Shown: positions 8,891 through 17,228 of the stretch, in pieces
How the letters are laid out: each line of letters begins with the position of its first letter
Position numbering within the stretch: position 1 is the stretch's first letter
NCBI GenBank assembly: GCA_019114225.1
Contig: DXFW01000040.1
Span: 30,474 to 94,473, forward strand
Reading direction: 5' to 3'
Origin: Candidatus Allofournierella pullicola
Lineage (GTDB): Bacteria; Bacillota; Clostridia; Oscillospirales; Ruminococcaceae
DNA: 64,000 bases
Program-made: the position numbers and the translations under genes
Notes under the pieces: model-generated
Told to the model about the DNA's origin: nothing
Database searches by the model: none
The model's input: the letters and a program-made list of their open reading frames with translations, nothing else

Positions 8891-10792
8891 TTACCGCTCC
8901 TTGGAGTCGATCTCGGCGCGGATGGCAGCCAGGAAGGCGTCCACGGTCATGGTGCCGCCCTTCTCCTCCTTGCGGGCGCGGACGGCCACGGTGCCGTCCT
9001 CCATCTCCTTGTCGCCCACCACCAGCATGTAGGGGATCTTCTTCAGCTGGGCCTCGCGGATCTTGTAGCCCATTTTCTCGCTGCGGTAGTCGGCCTCCAC
9101 ACGGATACCGGCGGCGGCTAGCTTTTTCTCCAGCTCCTTGGCGTACTCGTGCTGACGGTCGGTAATGGGGATGATCATCGCCTGCACCGGGGCCAGCCAG
9201 GTGGGGAAGGCGCCGGCGAAGTGCTCGATGAGGATGCCGATGAAGCGCTCAATGCTGCCGAACACTACGCGGTGGATCATCACCGGGCGGTGCTTCAGGC
9301 CGTCTTCGCCGGTGTACTCCAGCTCAAAGCGCTCGGGCAGCTGCATATCCAGCTGGATGGTGCCGCACTGCCAGGTACGGCCGATGGCGTCCACCAGATG
9401 GAAGTCCAGCTTCGGGCCGTAGAAGGCGCCGTCGCCCTCGTTCACGGTGTACTCGCGGCCCAGCTCCTCAATGGCGCTGCGCAGGCCGTCGGTGGCACGG
9501 GCCCAGTCCTCGTCGCTGCCCATGTGGTCTTCCGGCATGGTGGACAGCTCGATATGATACTCAAAGCCGAACAGGCTGTAGACCTTGTCGATCAGCTGCA
9601 CAACGCCCTTGATCTCGTCCTTGATCTGGTCGGGGGTCATAAAGATATGGGCGTCGTCCTGGGTGAAGCAGCGCACACGCATGAGGCCGTGCAGCGCGCC
9701 GGACAGCTCGTGGCGGTGCACGAGGCCCAGCTCGCCCATGCGCAGGGGCAGGTCACGGTAGCTGCGGGGCTGGGTCTGGTACACCAGCATGCCGCCGGGG
9801 CAGTTCATCGGCTTGATGGCAAAATCGGTGTCGTCGATGACGGTGGTGTACATGTTGTTCTTGTAGTGATCCCAGTGGCCGCTGCGCTCCCACAGGCTGC
9901 GGTTGAGCATCATGGGGGTGCTGATCTCCTGATAGCCGGCCTCACGATGGATCTGCCGCCAGAAGTCGATGAGGGTGTTCTTCAGCACCATGCCCTTGGG
10001 CAGGAAGAAGGGGAAGCCGGGGCCCTCTTCCAGCAGGGTGAACAGCTCCAGTTCCTTGCCCAGACGGCGATGGTCGCGCTTGGCGGCCTCTTCCATCAGC
10101 TTCAGATACTCCTCCAGGCCGCTGGCCTTGGGGAAGGCAATGCCGTAGAGGCGGTCCAGGCTGTCGCGGGAGGCGTCGCCGCGCCAGTAGGCGGCGGCCA
10201 CCTTGGTCAGCTTCACGGCCTTGATGGCGCCGGTGCTCATCAGGTGGGGGCCGGCGCACAGGTCGGTGAAGTCGCCCTGCTTGTAAACGGTGAGCTCCCA
10301 GCCCTTCTCGGCGTACTCTTCCAGCAGCTCCAGTTTGTAGGTCTGGCCGGCGAAGATCTCGCGGCCTTCCTCCACGGTGATGACCCGCTTTTCGAGAGGC
10401 AGGTCCTCTTTGACGATTTTCTTCATCTCGGCTTCGATGGCCTCAAAGTCGCCGGTGGTCAGGGGCCGGTCGGCCTTGATGTCGTAGTACCAGCCGTTTT
10501 CCAGCGCCGGGCCAATGCCGAAGTGGGCGCCGGGGAACAAGTGCTGCACCGCCTGGGCCATCACATGGGCCGCGGTGTGCCAAAAGGCATGCTTGCCGCC
10601 CTCGTCCTCAAAGGTGAGGATCTCCAGGGTGCAGTCCTCGTTCAGAACGGTGCGCAGATCGCACAGCTCGCCGTTCACTTTCGCGGCGCAGGCGCTCTTG
10701 TAGAGGCCCATGCCGATGCTCTTGGCCACGTCGGCCGCGGACACGCCCGCCTCAAACTGGCGCGCGTCCCCTTTCAGTTCCACATTGATCAT
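8891..10792 (-). CDS. thrS: Threonine--tRNA ligase
   Basis: A 633-residue class II threonyl-tRNA synthetase. It has an N-terminal TGS domain (about residues 1-60), an editing domain with the HTAAHVMAQAVQH motif, the catalytic core with zinc-ligand NCPGGM and LVHRHE, the FTQDDAHIF motif, and a C-terminal anticodon-binding domain ending near residue 630. The frame extends 33 codons upstream. I place the start at ATG 10792 because it follows AGGAGG by a good distance and gives the normal MINVEL-type N-terminus, whereas upstream codons fall inside the T-box leader. Expression should be controlled by uncharged tRNA-Thr. Confidence 0.96.
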   Translation of the reverse strand: MINVELKGDARQFEAGVSAADVAKSIGMGLYKSACAAKVNGELCDLRTVLNEDCTLEILTFEDEGGKHAFWHTAAHVMAQAVQHLFPGAHFGIGPALENGWYYDIKADRPLTTGDFEAIEAEMKKIVKEDLPLEKRVITVEEGREIFAGQTYKLELLEEYAEKGWELTVYKQGDFTDLCAGPHLMSTGAIKAVKLTKVAAAYWRGDASRDSLDRLYGIAFPKASGLEEYLKLMEEAAKRDHRRLGKELELFTLLEEGPGFPFFLPKGMVLKNTLIDFWRQIHREAGYQEISTPMMLNRSLWERSGHWDHYKNNMYTTVIDDTDFAIKPMNCPGGMLVYQTQPRSYRDLPLRMGELGLVHRHELSGALHGLMRVRCFTQDDAHIFMTPDQIKDEIKGVVQLIDKVYSLFGFEYHIELSTMPEDHMGSDEDWARATDGLRSAIEELGREYTVNEGDGAFYGPKLDFHLVDAIGRTWQCGTIQLDMQLPERFELEYTGEDGLKHRPVMIHRVVFGSIERFIGILIEHFAGAFPTWLAPVQAMIIPITDRQHEYAKELEKKLAAAGIRVEADYRSEKMGYKIREAQLKKIPYMLVVGDKEMEDGTVAVRARKEEKGGTMTVDAFLAAIRAEIDSKER

Positions 10793-10799
10793 GTTCTCA

Positions 10800-11082
10800 A
10801 AACCTCCTGTAAACGAAAAAACGCCCCACCCCGTTGCAAAACATACGGGATGAAGCATTGTGCTCCACGGTTCCACCCGAATTGCGCCCAAAAAGCGCCA
10901 CTCGTTTGGGCTGTAACGGGCCCGGCCCGGCGGGGGTTCACCCCCGCGCTCGGCGGTGGTAGGTCAGGCAGGCCGCGCAAAGCCGCTTGCAGCACGCCCG
11001 AAAAGGGTGGCGGCTCTCTCTGGTGCGCGCCTTCGCCCGCCCGTGTCCGCTTCGACACTTTGCGGGATAAGACTGTGCCCTA
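10800..11082 (-). ncRNA. T-box leader (tRNA-Thr responsive riboswitch) of thrS
   Basis: Reading the minus strand, the leader has an AGAGAG-CCGC ... GCAAGCGGC distal stem I element and a candidate ACC threonine specifier followed by A (complement of 10957-10960). The conserved T-box core GGGTGGAACCGTGG lies near 10862-10876. A terminator follows: CATCCCGT pairs with ACGGGGTG and leads to a T-run, ending just before the AGGAGG of thrS. T-box leaders bind uncharged tRNA and antiterminate. The core and terminator are clear; the specifier assignment is inference. Confidence 0.9.
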
Positions 11083-11111
11083 ATGATATACTTCTTTTGG
11101 CCTGCTGTCAA
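11083..11111 (-). promoter_or_regulatory. Promoter of the thrS T-box leader
   Basis: On the minus strand a perfect TTGACA (complement of 11106-11111) and TATCAT (complement of 11083-11088) are separated by exactly 17 bp. Transcription would start at about 11076, at the head of the T-box. Confidence 0.8.
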
Positions 11112-11117
11112 TATTTC

Positions 11118-11146
11118 TTGACAATTTGTAAACTGTTCATTAAAAT
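11118..11146 (+). promoter_or_regulatory. Promoter of rny, divergent from thrS
   Basis: TTGACA (11118-11123), a 17-bp spacer and TAAAAT (11141-11146). It predicts an untranslated leader of about 200 nt before rny. That leader contains a small terminator-like element near 11225-11243 (GGCCC / GGGTC plus a T5 run), which may attenuate but is weak. Confidence 0.7.
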
Positions 11147-11357
11147 AATGTAGTAGTATATTTGATGATCTGCCGCTGGGCCCAATGCAACGCAGGGCCG
11201 GCGCTGTGCGATTTATATGACAGGGCCCCGCAAGGGTCTTTTTGGTATGCTCATTGTCAATTATAAATAACGGTCTTGTTTTGCCATTTTTTGAAACAGG
11301 CAAGCCCAGGACGGCGATTATCTCAGATACCTATTCTATCTTGAGGAGTTGAAACAA

Positions 11358-12911
11358 TTGCCACCCATTATCGCTATTGTGGTGGCGGTCGTTGCAGCTG
11401 TCGTTTCCGGGTTTGTCTGTTTTTTTGCGGGTTCGGCCTACCGCCGCAAGACCGCAGAGGCAAAGCTTGGCAGTGCTGAAGAGGAAGCCAAGCGTATCGT
11501 GAACGACGCCATCAAGGCCGCCGAACAGAAACGCAAGGAGACCGTGATCGAGGCCAAGGACGAAGCCCTTCGCATGAAGACCGAGGCCGACAAGGAGATC
11601 AAAGAGCGCCGCAGCGAGCTGTCCCGCCAGGAGCGCCGCCTGGACCAGAAGGAAGAGGCTCTGGACAAGCGCGTGGCCGCCTTCGAGCAGAAGGAAGAGG
11701 AGCAGCGCCAGCGCTCGGAACTGGTGGAGGCCAAGCTGGACGAACTGGAACAGCTGAAACTCCGCCAGCTGGAAAAGCTGGAGACCATCGCCGGCCTGAC
11801 CCAGGAGGACGCCAAGCAGCTGCTTTTGAACCGTCTGGACCAGGACCTGACCCACGAAAAGGCCATGCGTGTGGCCGCCTACGAGGCCAACCTCAAGGAC
11901 CAGTGCGACGCCATGGCCCGGGAGCTGATCGGCCAGGCCATCGCCCGCTGCGCCGCCGACCACTCCAGCGAGGCCACCGTGAGCGTTGTGCCTCTGCCCA
12001 ACGACGACATGAAGGGCCGGATCATCGGCCGTGAGGGCCGCAACATCCGCGCCCTGGAGACCGCCACCGGCGTGGACCTTATCATCGACGACACCCCCGA
12101 GGCCATCACCCTGTCCAGCTTCGACCAGGCCCGCCGCGAGGTGGCCCGCATGACGCTGGAGCGCCTCATCACCGACGGCCGTATCCACCCCGCCCGCATT
12201 GAGGAGACGGTGGAGAAATGCCGCCGCGAGCTGGAACTGAGCATGAAGCGGGAAGGCGAGCGCGCGGTGATGGAGGTGGGCCTGCACGGCATCCATCCCG
12301 ACATCGTGAAGCTGCTGGGCCGGCTGAAATTCCGCACCAGCTTTGGCCAGAACGTGCTGAACCACTCGCTGGAAGTGGCCTACCTCTCCGGCCTGCTGGC
12401 CGCCGAGATGGGCGTGAACGTGACCCAGGCCCGCCGCGCCGGCCTTCTGCACGACATCGGCAAGGCGCTGGACCACGAGATCGAAGGCAGCCACATCCAG
12501 ATCGGTGTGGAGATCGCCCGCAAGTACAAGGAGAACCCGGCTGTCATCCATGCCATCGAGGCCCACCACGGCGACGTGGAGCCCAAGACCCCGCTGGCCT
12601 TCATCGTGATGGCCGCCGACGCCATCAGCGCCGCCCGCCCGGGCGCCCGCCGCGAGAACCTGGAAAGCTACATCAAGCGGCTGGAGAACCTGGAAGAGCT
12701 GAGCTGCAGCTTCGAAGGCGTGGAGACCGCCTTCGCCGTGCAGGCAGGCCGTGAGGTGCGTATCATGGTGAAGCCCGACGCGGTGGACGACGATCATCTG
12801 GTGCTGCTGGCCCGGGCCATCACCAAGAAGATCGAGGACGAACTGGACTACCCCGGTCAGATCAAGGTGAACGTGATCCGGGAGAGCCGCGCGGTGGAAT
12901 ACGCGAAATAA
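11358..12911 (+). CDS. rny: Ribonuclease Y
   Basis: Ribonuclease Y is the membrane-anchored endoribonuclease that starts mRNA decay in many Firmicutes. An N-terminal transmembrane helix (about residues 3-25) is followed by a long, highly charged coiled coil to about residue 185. A KH domain follows with [15 protein letters not shown], then an HD domain with the metal-binding [10 protein letters not shown]. The length of about 517 residues is normal. TTG 11358 is chosen because GAGGAG at 11343-11348 sits 9 nt before it. The in-frame TTG at 11349 directly abuts that Shine-Dalgarno sequence. A perfect terminator follows. Confidence 0.96.
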   Translation: MPPIIAIVVAVVAAVVSGFVCFFAGSAYRRKTAEAKLGSAEEEAKRIVNDAIKAAEQKRKETVIEAKDEALRMKTEADKEIKERRSELSRQERRLDQKEEALDKRVAAFEQKEEEQRQRSELVEAKLDELEQLKLRQLEKLETIAGLTQEDAKQLLLNRLDQDLTHEKAMRVAAYEANLKDQCDAMARELIGQAIARCAADHSSEATVSVVPLPNDDMKGRIIGREGRNIRALETATGVDLIIDDTPEAITLSSFDQARREVARMTLERLITDGRIHPARIEETVEKCRRELELSMKREGERAVMEVGLHGIHPDIVKLLGRLKFRTSFGQNVLNHSLEVAYLSGLLAAEMGVNVTQARRAGLLHDIGKALDHEIEGSHIQIGVEIARKYKENPAVIHAIEAHHGDVEPKTPLAFIVMAADAISAARPGARRENLESYIKRLENLEELSCSFEGVETAFAVQAGREVRIMVKPDAVDDDHLVLLARAITKKIEDELDYPGQIKVNVIRESRAVEYAK

Positions 12912-12918
12912 GCCTTTT

Positions 12919-12949
12919 GCAGGGCCCCTTTGCGGGGCCCTGCTTTTTT
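12919..12949 (+). terminator. Rho-independent terminator of rny
   Basis: Perfect 10-bp stem GCAGGGCCCC / GGGGCCCTGC with a tttgc loop, followed by TTTTTT. Confidence 0.95.
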
Positions 12950-12992
12950 GCGTCCCGTGGAAATTTGTACAATAATTTTTTAACAGTTCGCC

Positions 12993-13021
12993 TTGTTTTT
13001 CATCCAAAAATATTGTATTCT
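12993..13021 (+). promoter_or_regulatory. Predicted promoter of the atypical phosphoribosyltransferase gene
   Basis: TTGTTT (12993-12998), a 17-bp spacer and TATTCT (13016-13021). The next eight bases (13022-13029) are all A, so the A8 tract covers the expected initiation point. Confidence 0.5.
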
Positions 13022-13029
13022 AAAAAAAA

Positions 13030-13057
13030 GGCGTTTTGCCCGGGCGGGCAAAGCGCC
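13030..13057 (+). other. Hairpin at the 5' end of the phosphoribosyltransferase mRNA
   Basis: GGCGTTTTGCCCG and CGGGCAAAGCGCC form a 13-bp stem with one G-U pair and a 2-nt gap. It begins directly after the A8 tract and ends 21 bases before the start codon. It could stabilise the mRNA or regulate it. Read on the minus strand it resembles a terminator with a T8 run, but no minus-strand gene lies upstream. Confidence 0.5.
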
Positions 13058-13078
13058 TTTGAACATGGAGGAAGCGTT

Positions 13079-13717
13079 ATGGAACAGCGTATGCAGAAGG
13101 TCTATTCCCGCAGCGGCGCGGTGGCGCTGAAGGTGGCTCCGGGCCACTTTGCCACCAACCACAGCCACATCAACTACTACATCGACATCACTGCCCTCAA
13201 GACCCGCCTGAGCGACGCGGAAGCGGTGGCCCGGGAGCTGGCGCAGAAGTACGTCACCAGCACCGTCATCGACACCATCGTCTGCCTGGACGGCACCCAG
13301 GTCATCGGCGCCTGCCTTGCCCGGGAGCTGACCAAGAGCGGCCTTGCCTCCATCAACGCCCACCAGTCCATCTACGTCATCCGCCCGGAATACAATTCCA
13401 ACAGCCAGCTGCTCTTCCGCGACAACCTCCAGCCCATGCTGAACGGCAAACACGTCCTGATCCTGATGGCCTCGGTGGCCACCGGCAAAACCATCAACAA
13501 GAGCGTGGAGTGCGTGCAGTATTACGGCGGTATCGTGCAGGGCGTGGCCGCGGTGTACAGCACCATGAAGTCCATCGACGGGCTGGACATCCAGTCCATC
13601 TTCTCCCCCGACGACCTGCCCGGCTACGCCAGCTACGAGTTCAAGGATTGCCCCTACTGCAAGCAGGGCATTAAGCTGGACGCGCTGGTGAACAGCTTTG
13701 GTTATTCCAAATTGTAA
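13079..13717 (+). CDS. Orotate phosphoribosyltransferase-like protein with a degenerate PRPP motif
   Basis: A 212-residue protein with the fold signature of type I phosphoribosyltransferases and general resemblance to orotate PRTase: a hood-like N-terminus with NHSHINYYIDI, then a Rossmann-like core. The PRPP-binding loop reads HVLILMASVATGKTI. Active PRTases have two acidic residues there (VDDVxTTGxT), and both are missing. The C-terminus has a CPYC knuckle (DCPYCKQGI) that may bind metal. ATG 13079 follows GGAGG by 7 nt. The gene stands alone between terminators, outside any pyrimidine operon, so a regulatory or altered-substrate role is as likely as OPRTase activity. Confidence 0.7.
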   Translation: MEQRMQKVYSRSGAVALKVAPGHFATNHSHINYYIDITALKTRLSDAEAVARELAQKYVTSTVIDTIVCLDGTQVIGACLARELTKSGLASINAHQSIYVIRPEYNSNSQLLFRDNLQPMLNGKHVLILMASVATGKTINKSVECVQYYGGIVQGVAAVYSTMKSIDGLDIQSIFSPDDLPGYASYEFKDCPYCKQGIKLDALVNSFGYSKL

Positions 13718-13736
13718 AACCGAGTCGAAATATTAC

Positions 13737-13774
13737 AAAAAGGACCCGCCGGTTTTTGCCCGGCGGGTCCTTTT
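13737..13774. terminator. Bidirectional terminator
   Basis: AAAAGGACCCGCCGG and its complement CCGGCGGGTCCTTTT surround a tttttgc loop. It lies between the phosphoribosyltransferase and the converging small membrane protein gene. Confidence 0.9.
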
Positions 13775-13783
13775 CTGCTTTGT

Positions 13784-14110
13784 TCAGCCCTGGCAGCCCA
13801 GGTCGTCCCAGTCGCCGAAGTCCTCGGCGCAGGCAATACGGGTGGCGTCCAGCTTGCCGTCCTCGGTGAGAGGCTTTTCGGCCGCGCCCAGGTCCACCGG
13901 GTTGGGGTTGGGGCCCCGGTCCGGCTTTTGGGCCGCGTGGTAAGGCTCTTCTTCCCCGGCGGGGGCAGTGTCGTCTTCCTCGGTCAGGGGCACCTCCACA
14001 TAGTCGCCCTCGATGTGGCCGTCGTTGTTGTAATCCCGCAGCAGCTTCACAGCAAAGGCCCCCGCGGCAAGCCCTAAGCCGATGGATAAAAAGCGGCGAA
14101 TGAATCCCAT
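13784..14110 (-). CDS. Small membrane-anchored acidic protein, unknown function
   Basis: A 108-residue protein with an N-terminal hydrophobic helix (about residues 3-22, FIRRFLSIGLGLAAGAFAVK). An acidic, proline-rich, probably disordered tail follows, containing a DYNNDGHIEGDY segment that resembles a calcium-binding loop but is not a full EF-hand. The ATG at 14110 follows GGGAGG by a normal distance. An upstream in-frame ATG at 14155 has no ribosome-binding site. I do not recognise a family. The single helix and charged tail suggest a bitopic envelope protein. Confidence 0.65.
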   Translation of the reverse strand: MGFIRRFLSIGLGLAAGAFAVKLLRDYNNDGHIEGDYVEVPLTEEDDTAPAGEEEPYHAAQKPDRGPNPNPVDLGAAEKPLTEDGKLDATRIACAEDFGDWDDLGCQG

Positions 14111-14220
14111 GTTTTCCTCCCTCTGCATGCCCCGCCGGTCCCGGCGGGGCGTCAAAAAGCGCTATGGTGTAAGTATACCACGGCATGCCGCCCCTTTCAA
14201 CCGAAAACAGGCGAAGAGAA

Positions 14221-14246
14221 AAGGCCGGCCCTTTGGGGCCGGCCTC
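14221..14246 (-). terminator. Terminator of the BlaI-like gene
   Basis: AGGCCGGCCC / GGGCCGGCCT inverted repeat, followed by TTTTCTCTT on the minus strand. Confidence 0.8.
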
Positions 14247-14266
14247 TCTGTGTGCACAACGCTCCG

Positions 14267-14629
14267 TCAGCGCAGTTCGTCCAGCACGCGCACCAGTTCC
14301 GCGCGGTGCGCGGGGTCGGAGCAGCCGTCGCGGCAAAGCACCTCCAGCACTTCCGCTTCGCTGCCGCCAAACCGCTTTTCGACCAGGTTGTTCAGCTCCA
14401 CAAGCTGCATCTGGCGGCGGGTCACCAGCGGCGTCACCGTAAAGTCGGTCCCGCTGCGTTCCAGAACGCCCTTGCTGATCAGCCGCTTGAGCACCGTGTA
14501 GGTGGTGTTCTTCGCCCAGTCAAACCGCTGGCCGGCAATGGCAGCGATCCGGCTGGCCGTGGTGGGGGCCGTCTCCCATACGATCTCCATCAGGTTCCAT
14601 TCTGCGTCGAACAGCTTTACTGTTTCCAC
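14267..14629 (-). CDS. BlaI/MecI/CopY family transcriptional repressor
   Basis: A 120-residue winged-helix regulator. The first 75 residues contain the family pattern AEWNLMEIVWETAPTTAS and then WAKNTTYTVLKRLISKGVLE, which is the recognition helix and wing of BlaI/MecI repressors. The C-terminal half is the helical dimerisation region with an EVLEVLCRDG segment. Usual partners (a BlaR1/MecR1 sensor protease, a beta-lactamase or a copper ATPase) are absent nearby. It is encoded alone, and its targets must be elsewhere unless it is purely autoregulated. Confidence 0.9.
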   Translation of the reverse strand: METVKLFDAEWNLMEIVWETAPTTASRIAAIAGQRFDWAKNTTYTVLKRLISKGVLERSGTDFTVTPLVTRRQMQLVELNNLVEKRFGGSEAEVLEVLCRDGCSDPAHRAELVRVLDELR

Positions 14630-14815
14630 TGTTGATCCGTCCTTTCCGCCCTGCCACAGGCTATTTTCCGGCAGAAGGGGGCAGTATCCCCTTGTTTACT
14701 TTACTATATCATACCCCCCGCCCTTTTTCAGCATAAAACTTCCCCGCCGGGATTTTTTTGTAACTTTGCACTTAATGCGCCCGCTTTTTGGTAGTCTCTA
14801 TGACAATAGTAGACG

Positions 14816-14834
14816 ATTTATGTAGTACATAAAT
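14816..14834. promoter_or_regulatory. Perfect 19-bp palindrome, candidate operator upstream of the BlaI-like gene
   Basis: ATTTATGTAgTACATAAAT has two 9-bp arms around one central base. A weaker dyad of GTCT / AGAC type lies beside it at about 14791-14815. The position, 190 bp upstream of the repressor start in an AT-rich gap, suits an operator. The TGTA/TACA half-sites resemble BlaI/CopY boxes but in reversed order, so binding is inference. Confidence 0.45.
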
Positions 14835-14867
14835 GGACATTTTTATACACAATACACAAAAATAAAG

Positions 14868-14897
14868 CGCCCCGCAGGCAAAATTGCCCGCGGGGCG
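14868..14897 (-). terminator. Terminator of the COG0523 GTPase operon
   Basis: CGCCCCGC and GCGGGGCG enclose GGCAA / TTGCC. The stem is followed by a T-rich run on the minus strand, 35 bp beyond the last stop codon. Confidence 0.8.
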
Positions 14898-14931
14898 AAA
14901 ACACTTTATTTGCACGATCAGCGCTCAGAAC

Positions 14932-15891
14932 TCAGCTGAAGGTGACATAATCCTGCTCCAGAGGCTTGGCCGGCTCCACTTCCAGGGCGGTGAGCACCGG
15001 GCCCTTGCCGCCGAACAGCGGGTGGAACTGCACACGGACCTTGGCGGTGAGCTTGATCCAGCTGCGCTGGGCCAGCTTTTTGGCGTCGTCGTATTTGCAG
15101 GGGAAGCCCACGAACTGGATGTCCTCCACGCAGCAGGTCATGGCAAAGCGCCCGGGCACGAACTGGCCCTGGCCCACCCGGGGGGTCTGGCAGACCTGGG
15201 CGGTGAAGCGCACCGTCTTGCCGGCGTACTTTTCCGGGTCCTCGGAGGCGTCCAGATACCAGATACCAAAATCCTCGTCGCCAATATCGATGACGTCGGC
15301 TTCGATGTCAAAGGGCAGTTCGTCGGGCAGGTCGTCGTACTCCACGCTGCCGTCGGAATACTCATAGGCGATGTCGCACCGGCGGCTGGCCTGGCGCACC
15401 GCTTTGTGGATGTAGTCCCGGTCGTCGGAGGAGCTGACCGCCTCCGCCCGGTTGACCACCAGCAGCTCGCTGGCGCCGAATTTTTCCAACATCAGCTGGC
15501 GCATGTTTTCAAAATAGGTGCGGAAGGTGGTGCCGTCTGCGGTGCAGATGGTCTGGTAGACGAGCCAGTGGGGCGGCAAAGCCTCCATCAGCGCCGAGAG
15601 GGGCCACATGCCGTTGTACTCGATGAGCACCCGGCCCGCGCCGCTCTTTTTGGCTTTCTCTTCCAGAACGTCGGGGGTCAGGTCCGCCTGGGAGTCGATG
15701 GTGTCCACCGTGACGCCGCCGAAGGCAAACTCCTCGGGGCGGTACTCCACCTCACCCTCCTCACAGATCAGCAGCAGGGTCTTGTCGCCGCTGTCGAACT
15801 TGGGGTCGTTCATGGTCTCCTGGATGAAGGTGGTCTTGCCGCTTTCCAGCTGGCCCAGGAACAGGTAGACCGGGATCTCAGTCGCTGCCAT
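14932..15891 (-). CDS. COG0523-like GTPase domain fused to a DUF1980/TIGR03943-like C-terminal domain
   Basis: A 319-residue protein. Residues 1-190 are a CobW/COG0523-type P-loop GTPase with Walker A GQLESGKTTF and a NRAE segment in the NKxD position. It lacks the CxCC metal motif of its neighbour; the corresponding region reads LLLICEEGEVEY. Residues about 205-319 resemble the C-terminal domain of the TIGR03943/DUF1980 (YcgQ) proteins, with an RFTAQVCQ strand and a TCCVEDIQFVGFPC segment. YcgQ-type proteins normally pair with a permease and a CobW GTPase under zinc control, and here the two modules are fused. The start is ATG 15891; the frame extends upstream into the preceding gene. It follows the His-rich GTPase by 23 bp in one operon. 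Confidence 0.7.
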   Translation of the reverse strand: MAATEIPVYLFLGQLESGKTTFIQETMNDPKFDSGDKTLLLICEEGEVEYRPEEFAFGGVTVDTIDSQADLTPDVLEEKAKKSGAGRVLIEYNGMWPLSALMEALPPHWLVYQTICTADGTTFRTYFENMRQLMLEKFGASELLVVNRAEAVSSSDDRDYIHKAVRQASRRCDIAYEYSDGSVEYDDLPDELPFDIEADVIDIGDEDFGIWYLDASEDPEKYAGKTVRFTAQVCQTPRVGQGQFVPGRFAMTCCVEDIQFVGFPCKYDDAKKLAQRSWIKLTAKVRVQFHPLFGGKGPVLTALEVEPAKPLEQDYVTFS

Positions 15892-15914
15892 TCTTCGTCT
15901 CTCCTTTACGCTAG

Positions 15915-17006
15915 GTGGAAGATCAGTTCCAGCGCCGGCTCGTTCAGCTTTGCGCCGATGACACACAGCCGGCCGGTCACGTCGGCGGCGCCGGTGCGCA
16001 CATCCGCCTCGCCGGGCACATAGTCAAAGTGGATCCACTCGCCCTCGCCGGGCAGAATGCCCTTGGCCCGCAGGATGGTGCCGTACTTGCCGGTGTCCAG
16101 GGCGGCCAGGGCGGCCTTTACCTCGTCGGCGGTGAACTTGCGGGCAGTCTCGCGGCCAAAGCTGGAGAACACCTCGTCGGCATGATGGTGGTGATGGTCG
16201 TGGCCGCAGGAGCAGTGCTCATCGTGGTCATGGTGGTGCTCATGGTCATGGCCGCAGCCGCAATGCTCGTCGTGGTCGTGATCGTGATGATGGTCGTGGT
16301 CATGGCCGCACTCACAGTGCTCGTCATGGTCGTGGTGGTGCTCATGCTCATGTTCGTGCTCGTGGTCGTGCTCGGCCAGGGTCTGGGCCAGCAGCTTTGC
16401 CACAAAGTCCTGCCCTTCCTCGATGGCGGCCAGGATCTGCGCGCCGGAGAGCTGGGCCCAGTCGGTGGTGATGATGACCGCGTCGGGGTTGACGGTGCGC
16501 AGCAGCGCCACCGCGTCGGCCACCTTCTGCTCGCTGGCAGAGCCGGTGCGGCTGAGGATGACGGCGTTGGCGTGGGAGACCTGGTCGTTGTAGAACTCGC
16601 CGAAGTTCTTCATGTACATCTTGACCTTGTTCACGTCCGCCACGGTGGCAAAGCAGTTCAGCTTCACGTCCCGCTCGCCGGCCACGGCGGCCACGGCGCG
16701 GGTCACGTCGCTGAGCTTGCCCACGCCGGAGGGCTCGATGAGGATACGGTCGGGGGCGAACTGGTCGATGACCTTCTTCAGCGCCTCGCGGAAGTCGCCC
16801 ACCAGGCTGCAGCAGATACAGCCGGAATTCATCTCGGTGATCTCAATGCCTGCGTCCTTCAGAAAGCCGCCGTCAATGCCGATCTCGCCGAACTCGTTCT
16901 CGATGAGCACCAGCTTCTGGCCGGCGTAGGCCTCGCTGATGAGTTTTTTGATAAGGGTGGTCTTGCCGGCACCCAGAAAACCGGAAAAAATATCAATTTT
17001 GGTCAT
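15915..17006 (-). CDS. CobW/COG0523 family GTP-dependent metal chaperone with a His-rich insert
   Basis: A 363-residue G3E-family GTPase. Walker A is GFLGAGKTTLIKKL, and NEFGEIGIDGGFL and the metal motif MNSGCICCSL (CxCC) follow. LIEPSGVGKLSDV is the switch region. Between the GTPase and the C-terminal CobW_C domain lies a stretch of about 65 residues made mostly of His, Asp, Glu and Cys. COG0523 proteins insert Zn, Co or Ni into targets, or act under zinc limitation, and such inserts bind metal. ATG 17006 lies 11 nt after AAGGAG. ATG 17015 is only 2 nt from it and less likely. The metal identity cannot be told from sequence. Confidence 0.88.
16176..16377 (-). repeat. In-frame metal-binding repeat (His/Asp/Cys) in the COG0523 GTPase
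   Basis: Three copies of a DEHCxCGHDH-type unit, each followed by alternating HDHEHHHD residues, are encoded by degenerate repeats of cat/gtg-rich sequence. Each unit carries a CxC pair flanked by histidines, unlike the plain HxH inserts common in this family. Confidence 0.85.
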
Positions 17007-17132
17007 GGTTTCCATCTCTCCTTTTATCCATCCCGGAAAAGGCCCGCGGCGCCGGCAAAAGGGCGCTGCGGGCGGCAATGCTCCAACTTTTATTATACCC
17101 GTTTTGTCAACACCCGCACCGGGTTGGGGGCT

Positions 17133-17160
17133 TTGCAACGGGGCTTTAGCGTGCTACAAT
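17133..17160 (+). promoter_or_regulatory. Predicted promoter of the aminopeptidase P gene
   Basis: TTGCAA (17133-17138), a 16-bp spacer and TACAAT (17155-17160), about 70 bp before the start codon. Confidence 0.55.
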
Positions 17161-17228
17161 AGAAGCGGTCGTTTTTGATCGAAGCGCTCTGCGCTCATTG
17201 CATTATTTGAGAATCGAGGTTTTGTTTT

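Noticed and set aside
11225..11243. Strong attenuator in the rny leader
   Set aside because: The stem has only five pairs with one G-U, so I do not list it as a separate feature.
13022..13057. Terminator on the minus strand with a T8 run
   Set aside because: There is no minus-strand gene upstream that would need it. The hairpin is better explained as the 5' leader of the plus-strand gene.
16176..16377. CRISPR-like or microsatellite repeat
   Set aside because: The repetition is in frame and encodes His/Asp/Cys units within a COG0523 GTPase. There are no spacers.
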